A stretch of 64,000 bases of DNA from contig DATBFG010000029.1 in assembly GCA_036558645.1 (NCBI GenBank), positions 1-64,000 on the forward strand, in the 5' to 3' direction. A program made the translations under genes and the position numbers. The notes under the pieces were generated by a model that made no database searches, was not told where the DNA came from, and saw nothing but the letters and a program-made list of their open reading frames with translations. How positions within the stretch are numbered: position 1 is the stretch's first letter; every line of letters begins with the position of its first letter. This document shows, piece by piece, positions 17,654-26,933 of the stretch. This stretch comes from DATBFG01 sp036558645 (lineage in GTDB: Bacteria; Acidobacteriota; Terriglobia; Terriglobales; Acidobacteriaceae).

Positions 17654-20191
17654 ATGCTGACTTTGCTACAGGATGTGCGTTATGCGTTGCGGCTGCTGAG
17701 AAAGACACCGGGCTTTACGATCACCGTCATTTTGACGCTTGCCCTGGGTATCGGCGCGAATGCCGCGATTTTTACGCTGGTCCACTCTGTCCTGTTACAA
17801 AACTTGCCAGTCACCGATCCCAAGACTCTTGTCCGCCTGGGAGACGAGATCGATTGCTGTGTGAATGGTGGGGCGCCTGCCAACGGGAAGTACTCTCTTT
17901 TCTCGACTGACACCTACCAGCAGCTAAGAAAGAGCGTGCCGGAATTCGCGGACCTCGCTGCCATCCAGGCGGGATTCGCTTGGCGACCGCTAACGGTGCG
18001 GCGCGACGGCACTCAAGCCGCAGCGCGTTCCCTGAGCGCCGAGTTCGTTTCCGGTAATTACTTTCGCACCTTCGGACTGCAGCCGCGCGTGGGGCGTCTT
18101 CTTCAAGATGACGACGACAACGAAGGCGCAGCCGGAACGGCGGTGATGAGCTACCTCGCTTGGCAGCGCGATTACGCTGGAGATCCTTCGGTAGTCGGCA
18201 GCACCTTCTGGATGAACACAAAACCGGTGACCGTGGTGGGTATCGCTCCGGAAGGTTTTTTCGGCGACCGGTTGTCGAGCACGCCTCCAGACTTTTACCT
18301 CCCGATGCTAAAAATGCCCGAGTTGGCGAATACTTCTTACGTCCATAATCGGGAGACGCAATGGCTTTACATGGTCGGCCGCGTAAAGCCAGGACTCGCG
18401 CCTGGCGCCCTGCAGGACAAGGTGAATGCAGTGTTGCGCCAGGCACTCGCCAACAATCGGGATTACGTCTCCGAAGAAGGGAAGAGAGCATTATCCAAAG
18501 TCCAAGCCGTCTTCACCCCTGGTGGGTCTGGCATCCAGGAAATGCAGGAGCGATATTCTTCCCGACTGCGGTTGCTGATGTGTGTGTCGGGCCTGGTGCT
18601 CCTCATCGCGTGCGCGAACATTGCCAATCTTCTATTGGTGCGAGGCATGGCACGGCGTTCGGAACTGTCGGTACGGACAGCGCTCGGCGCTGCGCCGGGC
18701 AGAATTATTCGACAGTTGCTCACCGAAAGCGTGCTACTGGCGCTGATGGGGGGCGTAGCCGGCTTGCTCGTTGCTTATGCAGGCGCACAGATGCTACTGA
18801 AGCTTGCTTTTCCGGGTGCGCAGAATCTGCCGATTCATGGAAGTCCGTCAATGGCAGTGATTGGCTTTGCATTTGGGTTGTCGCTGCTAACTGGAGTCAT
18901 TTTTGGAGTCTTGCCGGCATGGATCGCGGCACATACGCAACCGGTCGATGCATTGCGCGGATCGGGACGAACGACGATAGCGGGCGCACCGCGCCTGCAA
19001 CGTGGACTCGTGGTTGTACAGGCAGCCTTGTCGCTGGTGCTCCTCGTTGGTGCTGGATTGTTCTCGCAAAGCTTGAGCAAACTGCAAAGTGCGGATCTGA
19101 AGCTGGACGCCACGAATCGCTATATCGTCCACATCAATCCCCAGGCTGCCGGGTATTCTCCCTCGCAGGTGGAGGCCCTCTACCGCACCATCGAGCAGCG
19201 TTTCCACACCCTGCCGGGCGTCGAGAGTGTCGGCATCGCTACCTACACTCCCATGGAAGATAACAACTCCAGCAACATGCTTCAGATTCAGGGCCGCACC
19301 TTCGACAATCGTGGTGCCTCGATTGTGCGTGGCAATGCGGAGTTCTTCGACTCAGTCGGAACCCACGTGCTGATGGGACGTGGCATCGCGCCGCAGGATA
19401 CCTCTACTGCGCCAGCGGTAGCCGTAGTCAATGAGTCGTTCGTGAAGGAATTCTTTAAGCCGGAAGAAAATCCCATCGGCCGGCGTTTTGGAGAACCGGG
19501 ACCTGTATCCTCAGGCGACCTCGAGATCGTGGGCGTCGTGGAGGACACGGTCTACAGCAGCCTCTACTGGAAGAAACACAGCATGTTCTTTGTCCCGATG
19601 ACACAGCGCCCGGCTAGCGATTCCACACCCATAGACCGGGATATCTCTCTATACGCCGGTGCTCTGGTACTGCACACAGCCGTTCCCATGGATAACATGG
19701 AGACACTCGTGCGAACCACGCTGTCCGGGATCAACTCCAATCTGGCAATCGTGAAATTCCAGACCATGAACGCGCAGATTGCCGAGCGCTTCAATGACGA
19801 GCGCATGATAGCGAGGCTGACCATGATGTTCGGCGTGCTGGCTCTCCTCCTGGCGACGATTGGCCTTTACGGAGTAACGGCTTACACAGTGGAGCGACGG
19901 ACACCTGAGATAGGTATCCGCATGGCTGTCGGAGCCGAGAGGAAGAACGTGATTGCCTTGGTCATGCGCGGCGCTGTCGTTCAGATCGTGCTCGGATTGG
20001 CAATCGGAATTCCAGTCGCGTTTGCGGCGATACGCTTTGTGAAGTCACAGCTCTACGAGTTCACCAGCGCCGACCCCACGATTATCTTGGGGGCCATGAT
20101 GATCCTGACAACTGCAGCGTGCTTGGCAGGAATGATTCCGGCGCGCCGCGCAGCGTCGATTGATCCGCTCCAGGCTTTAAGGTCGGAGTAG
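17654..20191 (+). CDS. ADOP-type ABC permease (FtsX/MacB-like, orphan)
   Basis: 845 residues. The N-terminus MLTLLQDVRYALRLLRKTPG followed by TLALGIGANAAIFTLV is the hallmark of acidobacterial duplicated orphan permeases. It holds two FtsX-like repeats, each with periplasmic MacB-type domain and helices: first near 310-430 (LIACANIANLLLVRGMARR, ELSVRTALGA), second near 710-840 (GIRMAVGAERKNV). ATG 17654 is preferred over GTG 17642 because GAGG sits just before it. No ATPase gene is adjacent, as usual for this family. The role is probably efflux or envelope stress; the substrate is unknown. Confidence 0.9.
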   Translation: MLTLLQDVRYALRLLRKTPGFTITVILTLALGIGANAAIFTLVHSVLLQNLPVTDPKTLVRLGDEIDCCVNGGAPANGKYSLFSTDTYQQLRKSVPEFADLAAIQAGFAWRPLTVRRDGTQAAARSLSAEFVSGNYFRTFGLQPRVGRLLQDDDDNEGAAGTAVMSYLAWQRDYAGDPSVVGSTFWMNTKPVTVVGIAPEGFFGDRLSSTPPDFYLPMLKMPELANTSYVHNRETQWLYMVGRVKPGLAPGALQDKVNAVLRQALANNRDYVSEEGKRALSKVQAVFTPGGSGIQEMQERYSSRLRLLMCVSGLVLLIACANIANLLLVRGMARRSELSVRTALGAAPGRIIRQLLTESVLLALMGGVAGLLVAYAGAQMLLKLAFPGAQNLPIHGSPSMAVIGFAFGLSLLTGVIFGVLPAWIAAHTQPVDALRGSGRTTIAGAPRLQRGLVVVQAALSLVLLVGAGLFSQSLSKLQSADLKLDATNRYIVHINPQAAGYSPSQVEALYRTIEQRFHTLPGVESVGIATYTPMEDNNSSNMLQIQGRTFDNRGASIVRGNAEFFDSVGTHVLMGRGIAPQDTSTAPAVAVVNESFVKEFFKPEENPIGRRFGEPGPVSSGDLEIVGVVEDTVYSSLYWKKHSMFFVPMTQRPASDSTPIDRDISLYAGALVLHTAVPMDNMETLVRTTLSGINSNLAIVKFQTMNAQIAERFNDERMIARLTMMFGVLALLLATIGLYGVTAYTVERRTPEIGIRMAVGAERKNVIALVMRGAVVQIVLGLAIGIPVAFAAIRFVKSQLYEFTSADPTIILGAMMILTTAACLAGMIPARRAASIDPLQALRSE

Positions 20192-20202
20192 CGAATGAGT
20201 CG

Positions 20203-21012
20203 TTATTCCCGTGCGGCGACCACTGGTCGATGCTCTCGCACAAGAGCGCTGAGTTCGTCAGCCATCTTTGGCCCACAGGCGAACATTCCTGGCAGAAGAG
20301 GATTCTTCTGATTGCACTTTAACGGGGAGCCGTCGAGCGTGCGGACGAAGCCCCCTGCACTGGCGACAAGCGCCGCTCCGGCGGCTACATCCCATTCGTT
20401 CTTAGGGGTCAAAGTGAAAGTGACGTCGTCCAGACCAGCGGAAATCCGGGCTAGCTTATAGGCAACGGATCCCATGGGACGGGTCGTGAATCCTGCATTT
20501 TCGAACGTCTTCCATTCACCGCGCTTGACTTCGCTGCGGCTGGCGAGAACCATCGCGCCCTTTAGGTTTGCGCGCTGGCTGGGCTGAGCTGGCCTTCCGT
20601 TGTAGGTGATACCGGAATCAAGTGCGCCCAGGAAAAGTTCGTTGGTCGCGGGATTGCAGATTCCCCCGGCGAGGGGCGTGCCATTCTCTACCATTGCGAC
20701 AGAGACGCAGAACTCCGGGATGCCTGCTACAAACTCGCGAGTTCCATCCAAAGGATCGACGACCCAGACCAGTCTCTTGTCCAAGCGGGTAAAGTCGTCA
20801 ACAGTCTCCTCTGACAACCAGCCCTCGCCTTCCCGAAGAAGTTCGCGGTGCAACACGCGATCCACTTCCTTATCGGCCTCAGTGACGGGATCGTGGCCGG
20901 CTTTGTACTCGGCGGCAATTTCTCCGGCGGTGTAGCGCCCAAGAACGGCACGGGCGGCTTCGAGTGCGGAATGAATCCGCCGCAGAATGTCTTGACTCTC
21001 GGATTTGGTCAT
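20203..21012 (-). CDS. cysQ: 3'(2'),5'-bisphosphate nucleotidase-like (inositol monophosphatase family)
   Basis: Li+-sensitive, Mg2+-dependent phosphatase; in this context it would hydrolyse PAP or PAPS. 269 residues from ATG 21012, 20 bases after the TSUP gene; the frame extends further upstream but into that gene. Metal-binding motifs are TEADKEVD near 48, LSEET near 70, VDPLDGTREFVAG near 88 and EWDVAAGAALVASAGG near 208. Placement after Sat-CysC and a TSUP transporter favours the CysQ role over inositol phosphatase. Confidence 0.82.
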   Translation of the reverse strand: MTKSESQDILRRIHSALEAARAVLGRYTAGEIAAEYKAGHDPVTEADKEVDRVLHRELLREGEGWLSEETVDDFTRLDKRLVWVVDPLDGTREFVAGIPEFCVSVAMVENGTPLAGGICNPATNELFLGALDSGITYNGRPAQPSQRANLKGAMVLASRSEVKRGEWKTFENAGFTTRPMGSVAYKLARISAGLDDVTFTLTPKNEWDVAAGAALVASAGGFVRTLDGSPLKCNQKNPLLPGMFACGPKMADELSALVREHRPVVAARE

Positions 21013-21032
21013 CAGTCTCTCAGGGTAGGGAA

Positions 21033-21800
21033 TTAGGTCCAGATCATGCGTGCACCTGTGGCGAGCAGCACGGTGCATAGAATACGCCTCAGCCAAAGCA
21101 CCGGAACACGCGTGCTCAGGTAAGAGCCAAGTAGTCCTCCGGGGATGGAGCCTATCAGGAGCGAACCAACGAGCACGAAATCGATGTTACCCAACTTCCA
21201 GTGCATGAGACTGGTGACGCCGGTGAGACAGACGGCGTGAACGATGTCGGTCCCCACCATCACCTTCGGCGAGAAGCTATAAAACAAGAGCAGCAACATC
21301 ATGATGATGCTGCCTGACCCGACAGAGGTCATGCCTACCAGAAACCCCGCCAGCAGGCCGATCGCGGACATGCCGATCCACGACTTCATCGTAGGTTCGC
21401 GGTGGGTGACATGCTCTTCGATGCGCGATTGGAAGAGCAACAACGTGGGAATGCAAATGAGCAGGATGCCGATCGCGGTAGTAATGAAACTGTTGACACC
21501 GGTCCCGTAGACGGTTCGCAGGTGAGTGAGGAAACTCACTCCGAGGATGGATCCGGGGATGCTTCCCGTCGCTAGGGAGACGACGACATCGCGGCGAACC
21601 GTGCCTTTGCTGATATGGACGCCGCTGGATCCGATCTTGGTTGCGAAATTGAAAATTGCATCGGAGCCGACCGCAGTGATGGGTGAAACCTTGAGCACAA
21701 AGATCAACAGGGGCAGCAGAAGAACACCGCCTCCCACTCCGGTCATACCGATCAAGGACCCGACGACAAAGCCAATCAGGATTTTGAGCAGAATCGCCAT
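21033..21800 (-). CDS. TSUP (TauE/SafE) family transporter
   Basis: 255 residues with about eight hydrophobic helices. The family repeats are clear: GMTGVGGGVLLLPLLIF near 19 and GMTSVGSGSIIMMLLLL near 158, each followed by a GxDxxF/VH motif. TSUP proteins move sulfite, sulfate, sulfoacetate or other sulfur anions. Its position between a Sat-CysC fusion and a CysQ-like gene makes sulfate uptake or sulfite export the natural reading, with direction unresolved. Confidence 0.87.
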   Translation of the reverse strand: MAILLKILIGFVVGSLIGMTGVGGGVLLLPLLIFVLKVSPITAVGSDAIFNFATKIGSSGVHISKGTVRRDVVVSLATGSIPGSILGVSFLTHLRTVYGTGVNSFITTAIGILLICIPTLLLFQSRIEEHVTHREPTMKSWIGMSAIGLLAGFLVGMTSVGSGSIIMMLLLLFYSFSPKVMVGTDIVHAVCLTGVTSLMHWKLGNIDFVLVGSLLIGSIPGGLLGSYLSTRVPVLWLRRILCTVLLATGARMIWT

Positions 21801-21816
21801 TCTCGCGTCATGTCGT

Positions 21817-21879
21817 CACGGCTTAAGCCGTGTGCTTGATGGAGCAGGAACCTGTCCAGAACAGATCCTGAACAGGTTC
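21817..21879. other. two hairpins between the Sat-CysC and TSUP genes
   Basis: 21817-21832 is a perfect 16-base palindrome (CACGGCTTAAGCCGTG). 21848-21855 pairs with 21872-21879 (GAACCTGT/ACAGGTTC, 16-base loop). Neither is followed by a T-run on the minus strand. They could attenuate or stabilise the operon transcript between its first and second genes; no known riboswitch pattern was recognised. Confidence 0.4.
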
Positions 21880-21894
21880 GCTCGTGTTTAGCTT

Positions 21895-23640
21895 CTAAGC
21901 TGCTGCACTGCTGACGCCGATGAAGCCCTCACGCTCGAGGTGCAGGATGATCTCCTGCGCCGCTTCTTCGGGGCTTAGGTCGGCAGTGTTGATCACGACT
22001 TCGGCCTTGGCCGGCGCTTCATAGGGGTCCGAAATACCGGTGAACTCCTTTAGGATGCCGGCGCGTGCCTTGGCGTATAAGCCCTTGCGATCGCGTTGTT
22101 CACACGTCTCAAGGGGCGTCGCCACGTGCACGAGGATAAAGCCGCCATAGGGTTCGATCATCTCGCGCACCTGCTTACGGACCGCATCGTAGGGAGCGAT
22201 CGGAGCGCAAATTGCTATGCCGCCGTTCTTTGTGATCTCCGACGCGACATAACCGATGCGACGAATGTTGATGTCGCGATGCTCCTTGGAGAAACCCAGT
22301 TCGGAAGACAGATGCTTGCGAACCAGATCGCCGTCAAGAAGTGTGACAGGACGCCCGCCCATCTCCAGGAACTTGGTCATGAGCACGTTGGCTATTGTCG
22401 ACTTTCCGGAACCGGATAATCCTGTAAAGAAAATCGTCACGCCCTGGCGGTGACGGGGAGGATAGCTACGACGTAACTCCTGCACGACTTCGGGGTACGT
22501 GAACCAGTTGGGAATCTCTCCGCCTTCGTTCAAGCGACGGCGAAGTTCGGTGCCCGAGATATTCAGCACACGCGATCCGTTCTTCACTTCATTATCCGGA
22601 ACATAACGGTCCTGATCCTCGAGGTAGACCATCATGTTGAAGGGAACCATGGTGACGCCAATTTCCGCCTCATTCTTGCGGAAGAGTTCCTGCGCCTCGT
22701 ATGGGCCATAGAAAGGCTTGCCATCGGTATCGCTACCGGGTCCAGCGTGATCGCGTCCGACGATCAGGTGCGAGCATCCATGGTTCTTGCGAATCAGGCC
22801 ATGCCAGATTGCTTCACGGGGTCCACCCATGCGCATGGCAAGAGGCAGCAGAGCCAGCTTGACGGTGCCCTGAGGATACTTCGAGACCAGCAACTGGTAG
22901 CATCGCACGCGAGTGAAGTAATCAACGTCGCCGGGTTTGGTCATGCCAACCGAGGGATTGATCAGCAGGTTGGCCTCAACTTGTTTGGCCGCGCGGAACG
23001 TCAACTCCTGGTGAGCGCGGTGCATGGGATTGCGAGTTTGAAAAGCAACTATCTTGCGCCAACCCAGTTCGGTGAACTGTTTGCGCAGTTCGACCGGAGT
23101 GAGGCGCAGCGAATGGAAATCATAGTGCGAGGGCTTCTGTGCGCCTTCGAGTCGTCCACCCACGTACCAGGGATTGGACTTGTTCATTACATAATCGGCA
23201 CCAGGATGGGCCTTGCTGGTGCTCTTAAAGACCATCTCGGCTTCGGCTTTGCGATCAGGCTGCCAAACATCTTCGACGTGGAGAACAGCCAACATGACGC
23301 CTTCGGGATCGCGTAAGGCGATCTTGCTACTGCCTGCAGTCAACTTCTTGGCGAAATCCTCGGTAACATCCAGCGTGATTGGCATGGGCCAGATCAGACC
23401 ACTGGACAGTTTCATGTTCTGGCAAACACCTTCGTAGTCGGCGCGGTTCATGAACCCGCGCAAGGGCGAGAAACCGCCGCTCATGAGCAGTTCGAGATCG
23501 CAAAGCTGGCGCGCGGTTAGATCCCAGGACGGCCATTCACGTGACTGGGATTTCAGTTCTTGACTTTTGTCGGGATCCACAACGAGGTTGACTAACTCGC
23601 CTCCGTGTGGAGCGATCAGGTGGCTTGTTGAAGCGATCAA
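21895..23640 (-). CDS. sat: bifunctional sulfate adenylyltransferase / adenylylsulfate kinase
   Basis: Activates sulfate to APS and phosphorylates APS to PAPS. 581 residues. The ATP sulfurylase part (about 1-390) has QTRNPMHRAHQEL near 200 with the HxxH nucleotide motif and VGRDHAGPGSD near 300. The APS kinase part (about 400-575) has the P-loop FTGLSGSGKST near 407, LDGDLVRKHLSSELGFS and a typical FILVHVATPLE. The start is TTG 23640 with GGAGG 9 bases upstream. It heads a minus-strand operon with TSUP and cysQ-like genes. No PAPS or sulfite reductase is in the window. Confidence 0.93.
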   Translation of the reverse strand: MIASTSHLIAPHGGELVNLVVDPDKSQELKSQSREWPSWDLTARQLCDLELLMSGGFSPLRGFMNRADYEGVCQNMKLSSGLIWPMPITLDVTEDFAKKLTAGSSKIALRDPEGVMLAVLHVEDVWQPDRKAEAEMVFKSTSKAHPGADYVMNKSNPWYVGGRLEGAQKPSHYDFHSLRLTPVELRKQFTELGWRKIVAFQTRNPMHRAHQELTFRAAKQVEANLLINPSVGMTKPGDVDYFTRVRCYQLLVSKYPQGTVKLALLPLAMRMGGPREAIWHGLIRKNHGCSHLIVGRDHAGPGSDTDGKPFYGPYEAQELFRKNEAEIGVTMVPFNMMVYLEDQDRYVPDNEVKNGSRVLNISGTELRRRLNEGGEIPNWFTYPEVVQELRRSYPPRHRQGVTIFFTGLSGSGKSTIANVLMTKFLEMGGRPVTLLDGDLVRKHLSSELGFSKEHRDINIRRIGYVASEITKNGGIAICAPIAPYDAVRKQVREMIEPYGGFILVHVATPLETCEQRDRKGLYAKARAGILKEFTGISDPYEAPAKAEVVINTADLSPEEAAQEIILHLEREGFIGVSSAAA

Positions 23641-24015
23641 ATCCGTGAACCTCCGGGTTCGGAATGTCCTTATGAATACTGTTGTTTGTCTGGATTACCA
23701 GACGGTACGCCTCTGTGGGGTCTGCACTTGCGGATACCGAAGAAACCTACCGCCTCGTATCGTTCTTTGCTAGAGCCCAATTTCTCCGGGATAACATAAA
23801 AGCGGCTGAAAACCAGTTCACCCCGAAGTGGGCGAGCAATTTGGATGCCTTCGAGTCAGGTTTGAGGTGCCTCTCAAGGTTGTAAATGAAGAATTTAGCT
23901 CGAAAAATCCCTTCCACAGGCAGAGAGGCGCCCTTCATGTGCAAAGAATTGCCATTAAATTCCCCAAGAGTTCGGTTCCTCGTGTTGGCGTAACAAATTG
24001 AGAAAACGGGATTTC
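23641..24015. other. 375-base intergenic region upstream of sat-cysC
   Basis: Contains no gene I can support; the frames crossing it lack ribosome sites and family features. It must hold the sat-cysC promoter and the 3' end of the glycan operon ending at 24016. No T-box, SAM or other riboswitch pattern was recognised. Confidence 0.5.
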
Positions 24016-25362
24016 CTAGCGCATGGTGGGGTGAGAGTGCGACTCCGGGGGTGGTGATGCGTTGGCGAAGGCATGGATCCACGTACTAAGCTGGCGTGTG
24101 ATCTCGCGGCAATGGAGTCGGCTGGAAACCTCCTCGATTTGGGCAAGATTACGTCTTGGAGTTTGCATTGCCAGCACGAATTGTTCCGCTATTCGATGGG
24201 GGTCGCCCGGAGGCGCATGTAGGCCGGAGTCGGTAGCTGATAGGAGATCGGTCAGGGCTCCCGGTTCGGTGACGGCGAAGATAGGACTACCCGTCTGCAG
24301 ATACTCGTAAAATTTCGCCGGAACTTGCAATTCGTGAGTTCCCTGAAATAGCAGAAGTAAATCTGCACTCCATAACAGAGCTTGGGCCTGAGTTCGATTC
24401 ACCCGCGGACGAAACTCCAAGCATCCCCTGGCCATTAGATCAAGAATGTTTCCCTCAGCGGAAGCGAGGAGACTAGGAGAGACGTCTCCTTGAAAGACTA
24501 GCCTGAAATGGGAGGGATTGAGTCTTCCAGCTTTGATCAGTGTGCCTATTGCATCCAGGAAAGTGTCGATACGGCGGAGCCCGTAGATAGATCCCAGATG
24601 GAGGAAAATTCGGCGATCCGTTGCAGACTTCTCGACTCGAGGAATTTCGACGTCTTCGTACCCGTTAGTCAATGTGCGAAATTTTTCCGCACTAACATGC
24701 GAGTAGTGGTTAACGAAGGCTTCGCGAAGCCGGTCTGTGTTACAGATGACCAAATCAGCGGTCTGGATCAGTTGATCCTCTATCTTTTCCAGCAGGTGTC
24801 GGTGCCAATCGGGTCCTTTGGTTTCGGGTAGAAAATGCGCCCAGGGATCGCGGAAGTCCGCGAACCACGGGAGATGATGCTTTGACTTCAGTCGATTTGC
24901 CACAAGGTGAGAAACCCACGGCGGACCACTGGAAAAAATGAGATGGATTCCCTGCTGAGCAATCAGTTGGTGGCCTTTGCGCAATGCGGGTAGATACCAT
25001 CCGGCATAAGGGTCTGGTGTTTCGAGTAATGCCAAGATGTTCCTGCGCAAGAAAGATCGAACAGAAGCCTGATCTCGAAAGGAAGTACCCTCATGGTGCT
25101 TCGTGCGGGAAAGAAACTTCCTGGCATTGCGATACCAATCGAGTGGCGTCGGGAAAACGCCTGTGCGATGTATGTTTATTTGAGGAGAAGTCACTGTGGT
25201 GGGATCGACGCGATCATAGCGGCGCTCGTCCACAGAAAGCACAACGGGTTCGATTCCGAGATCGGGCAGGTAGCGACAGAGGCGTGAAATGCGAATTGCA
25301 CCGACAGCGGCATCGGGCGGGAAAGTATAGCTCACAATGAGAGCCCGAATTGTTGAGGCCAA
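24016..25362 (-). CDS. GT4-like glycosyltransferase
   Basis: 448 residues. The N-terminal loop ALIVSYTFPPDAAVGAIRIS followed by RLCRYLPDLGIEPVVL is the opening of GT4/WbuB-like enzymes. FSSGPPWVSHLVA, WFADFRDPW and VICNTDRLREAF follow, as in glycosyltransferases of exopolysaccharide loci. The C-terminal donor domain has FLHLGSIYGLRR and PAKFYEYLQTGSPIFAV, where the conserved glutamate lies. It is last in the minus-strand operon 24016-30202, 42 bases after the flippase. Sugar specificity is unknown. Confidence 0.85.
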   Translation of the reverse strand: MASTIRALIVSYTFPPDAAVGAIRISRLCRYLPDLGIEPVVLSVDERRYDRVDPTTVTSPQINIHRTGVFPTPLDWYRNARKFLSRTKHHEGTSFRDQASVRSFLRRNILALLETPDPYAGWYLPALRKGHQLIAQQGIHLIFSSGPPWVSHLVANRLKSKHHLPWFADFRDPWAHFLPETKGPDWHRHLLEKIEDQLIQTADLVICNTDRLREAFVNHYSHVSAEKFRTLTNGYEDVEIPRVEKSATDRRIFLHLGSIYGLRRIDTFLDAIGTLIKAGRLNPSHFRLVFQGDVSPSLLASAEGNILDLMARGCLEFRPRVNRTQAQALLWSADLLLLFQGTHELQVPAKFYEYLQTGSPIFAVTEPGALTDLLSATDSGLHAPPGDPHRIAEQFVLAMQTPRRNLAQIEEVSSRLHCREITRQLSTWIHAFANASPPPESHSHPTMR

Positions 25363-25404
25363 TTGACCTTCCCCTGTGCAGCTTCAATTCAGACGAGTCA
25401 GGCA

Positions 25405-26895
25405 TTATGCCGTCCGCAACACCCTTAGAATTCTCGCCAAGTTCTTGCGACGTCGGAAGTTCAACCCGCCCGCTACCAATATATAAGCTACGGCACCTGC
25501 GATGATGGTTGCGATCAGGCGGACTTCCGGCCTGCTTGTGCTCAGGCCGGTGCGTTGCAAAATGAGAACAGTGGCAGCCATGAAAAGACTTCCCAACGCA
25601 GATGGGCCTAAAACGTTGAGGTAGACGCCCCATGGCAACTCGATCTTGCGAAACGCGCGCCAATACATGGGAATGGCAGCGACGGGATAGGCGATCATCC
25701 AAGCCGCGGCTATTCCGGCGTTTCCCCACCGGCTTCCGAATAGAAATCCGGCGGGGAGTACGATGGCCATACCAATCGAATTCCACATGTTGAAGCGAGA
25801 CTCGCCGACCACATTCAGCACGATGGGGAGCAGTGGTGTTATGGATCGCACAGTGACATAGAAGGCCAGAAAGCGCAATGGCGTTACGGCGATTGACCAC
25901 TTCTGACCTAATAGCACAGTTACGAAGTCAGACGTCACAAGGCCTAATCCGATGCTGAGCGGGAGGGTGAGGAGGGCTATGGCCTCAGTGAGGTTCAACA
26001 GGTAGCGGCGCAACTCTGCCTTTTCTTTTTGAACCGCAGAGAAGAGCGCTGGGGTCACGCCATTCAGCACTCCGGTAATTTTCTCGACCGGCACATTCGC
26101 CAGGTTCCAGGCTACGCTATAAGCGCCAAGCGCAAGTTGTCCCAGCACGCGGCCTGACACTACGAAATCAGAATTCGAATAGGCGTACCACGACAACCGG
26201 CTGATCAAAACATGCCAACTGAAACGCAGAGAACAACTCAGAGTCTTGAATTGTGGCATCGCAAAGGCATGTCGGCGAATACAGAGAGTTAGAGTGGTTG
26301 AAATCAGCGCGCTCAATATCGCACCGAGAACCAAGGTCCAATAGCGCAGACCTCCCAGAGCAAAGAGGACCGTTGCCAGGGCGAGTACCATGGTCTTGGT
26401 GCCATCGATTAGGCTGATCAGCTTGAAGCGCAGGTCGCGTTGCAAGAGGGCCGATGGTACAGACTGGAACGAACTGATAATGAAGGTGGTGCTCATCGCG
26501 ACTACTACCAACGGGAGGCGAGCGGATCGGAAGAATGCTCCGATTGGCGCCGCTGCCAGACAGGACAATGCAAAGCCCCCAAGCCCCAGCAGGATCGAGA
26601 ATCCGTTGAGTTGAGCAATTTCGCGAGTCGTGAGGTCTCGCAGGGTGATGATGGTTGTGCCGATGCCGAACTCGCTCAACATGGTCACAAGGCCGAGATA
26701 AACGGTCGCCATCCCCACAAGGCCGTAGTCGTCAGGTGAGAGCACCCTTGCAACGAATAGAGTCGCCGCCCAAGCGACAATCTGAGTACTCCACTTGACG
26801 CCACCCGTCCACGCAATTCCCTGTACCAATTTTCCGTCAAGTGCACCTGATGGCGCCAAGGACTCCGGTACGGTTTCTTGCGTGCTGGCATCCAT
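25405..26895 (-). CDS. oligosaccharide flippase (Wzx/WzxC-like)
   Basis: MOP-superfamily membrane protein moving lipid-linked glycan units across the inner membrane. 496 residues from ATG 26895 (the frame reaches TTG 26916). It has twelve or more hydrophobic segments, starting with the amphipathic WTGGVKWSTQIVAWAATLFV, then RVLSPDDYGLVGMATVYLGL and LLQRDLRFK, as in polysaccharide synthase family 3/WzxC. It lies between wecB and a GT4 gene, 17 and 42 bases apart, so it belongs to one transcript. No Wzy polymerase is visible in the window. Confidence 0.87.
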   Translation of the reverse strand: MDASTQETVPESLAPSGALDGKLVQGIAWTGGVKWSTQIVAWAATLFVARVLSPDDYGLVGMATVYLGLVTMLSEFGIGTTIITLRDLTTREIAQLNGFSILLGLGGFALSCLAAAPIGAFFRSARLPLVVVAMSTTFIISSFQSVPSALLQRDLRFKLISLIDGTKTMVLALATVLFALGGLRYWTLVLGAILSALISTTLTLCIRRHAFAMPQFKTLSCSLRFSWHVLISRLSWYAYSNSDFVVSGRVLGQLALGAYSVAWNLANVPVEKITGVLNGVTPALFSAVQKEKAELRRYLLNLTEAIALLTLPLSIGLGLVTSDFVTVLLGQKWSIAVTPLRFLAFYVTVRSITPLLPIVLNVVGESRFNMWNSIGMAIVLPAGFLFGSRWGNAGIAAAWMIAYPVAAIPMYWRAFRKIELPWGVYLNVLGPSALGSLFMAATVLILQRTGLSTSRPEVRLIATIIAGAVAYILVAGGLNFRRRKNLARILRVLRTA

Positions 26896-26933
26896 GCAGC
26901 GTCTTTGTTGTCCCAAGATATTTATGTACCAGT

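Noticed and set aside
18361..19263. 300-codon plus-strand frame
   Set aside because: Alternative frame inside the ADOP permease gene; low-complexity Arg/Ala/Gly content and no motif.
21817..21879. Riboswitch between sat-cysC and the TSUP gene
   Set aside because: Only two simple hairpins are present, inside an operon, with no conserved aptamer pattern I recognise.
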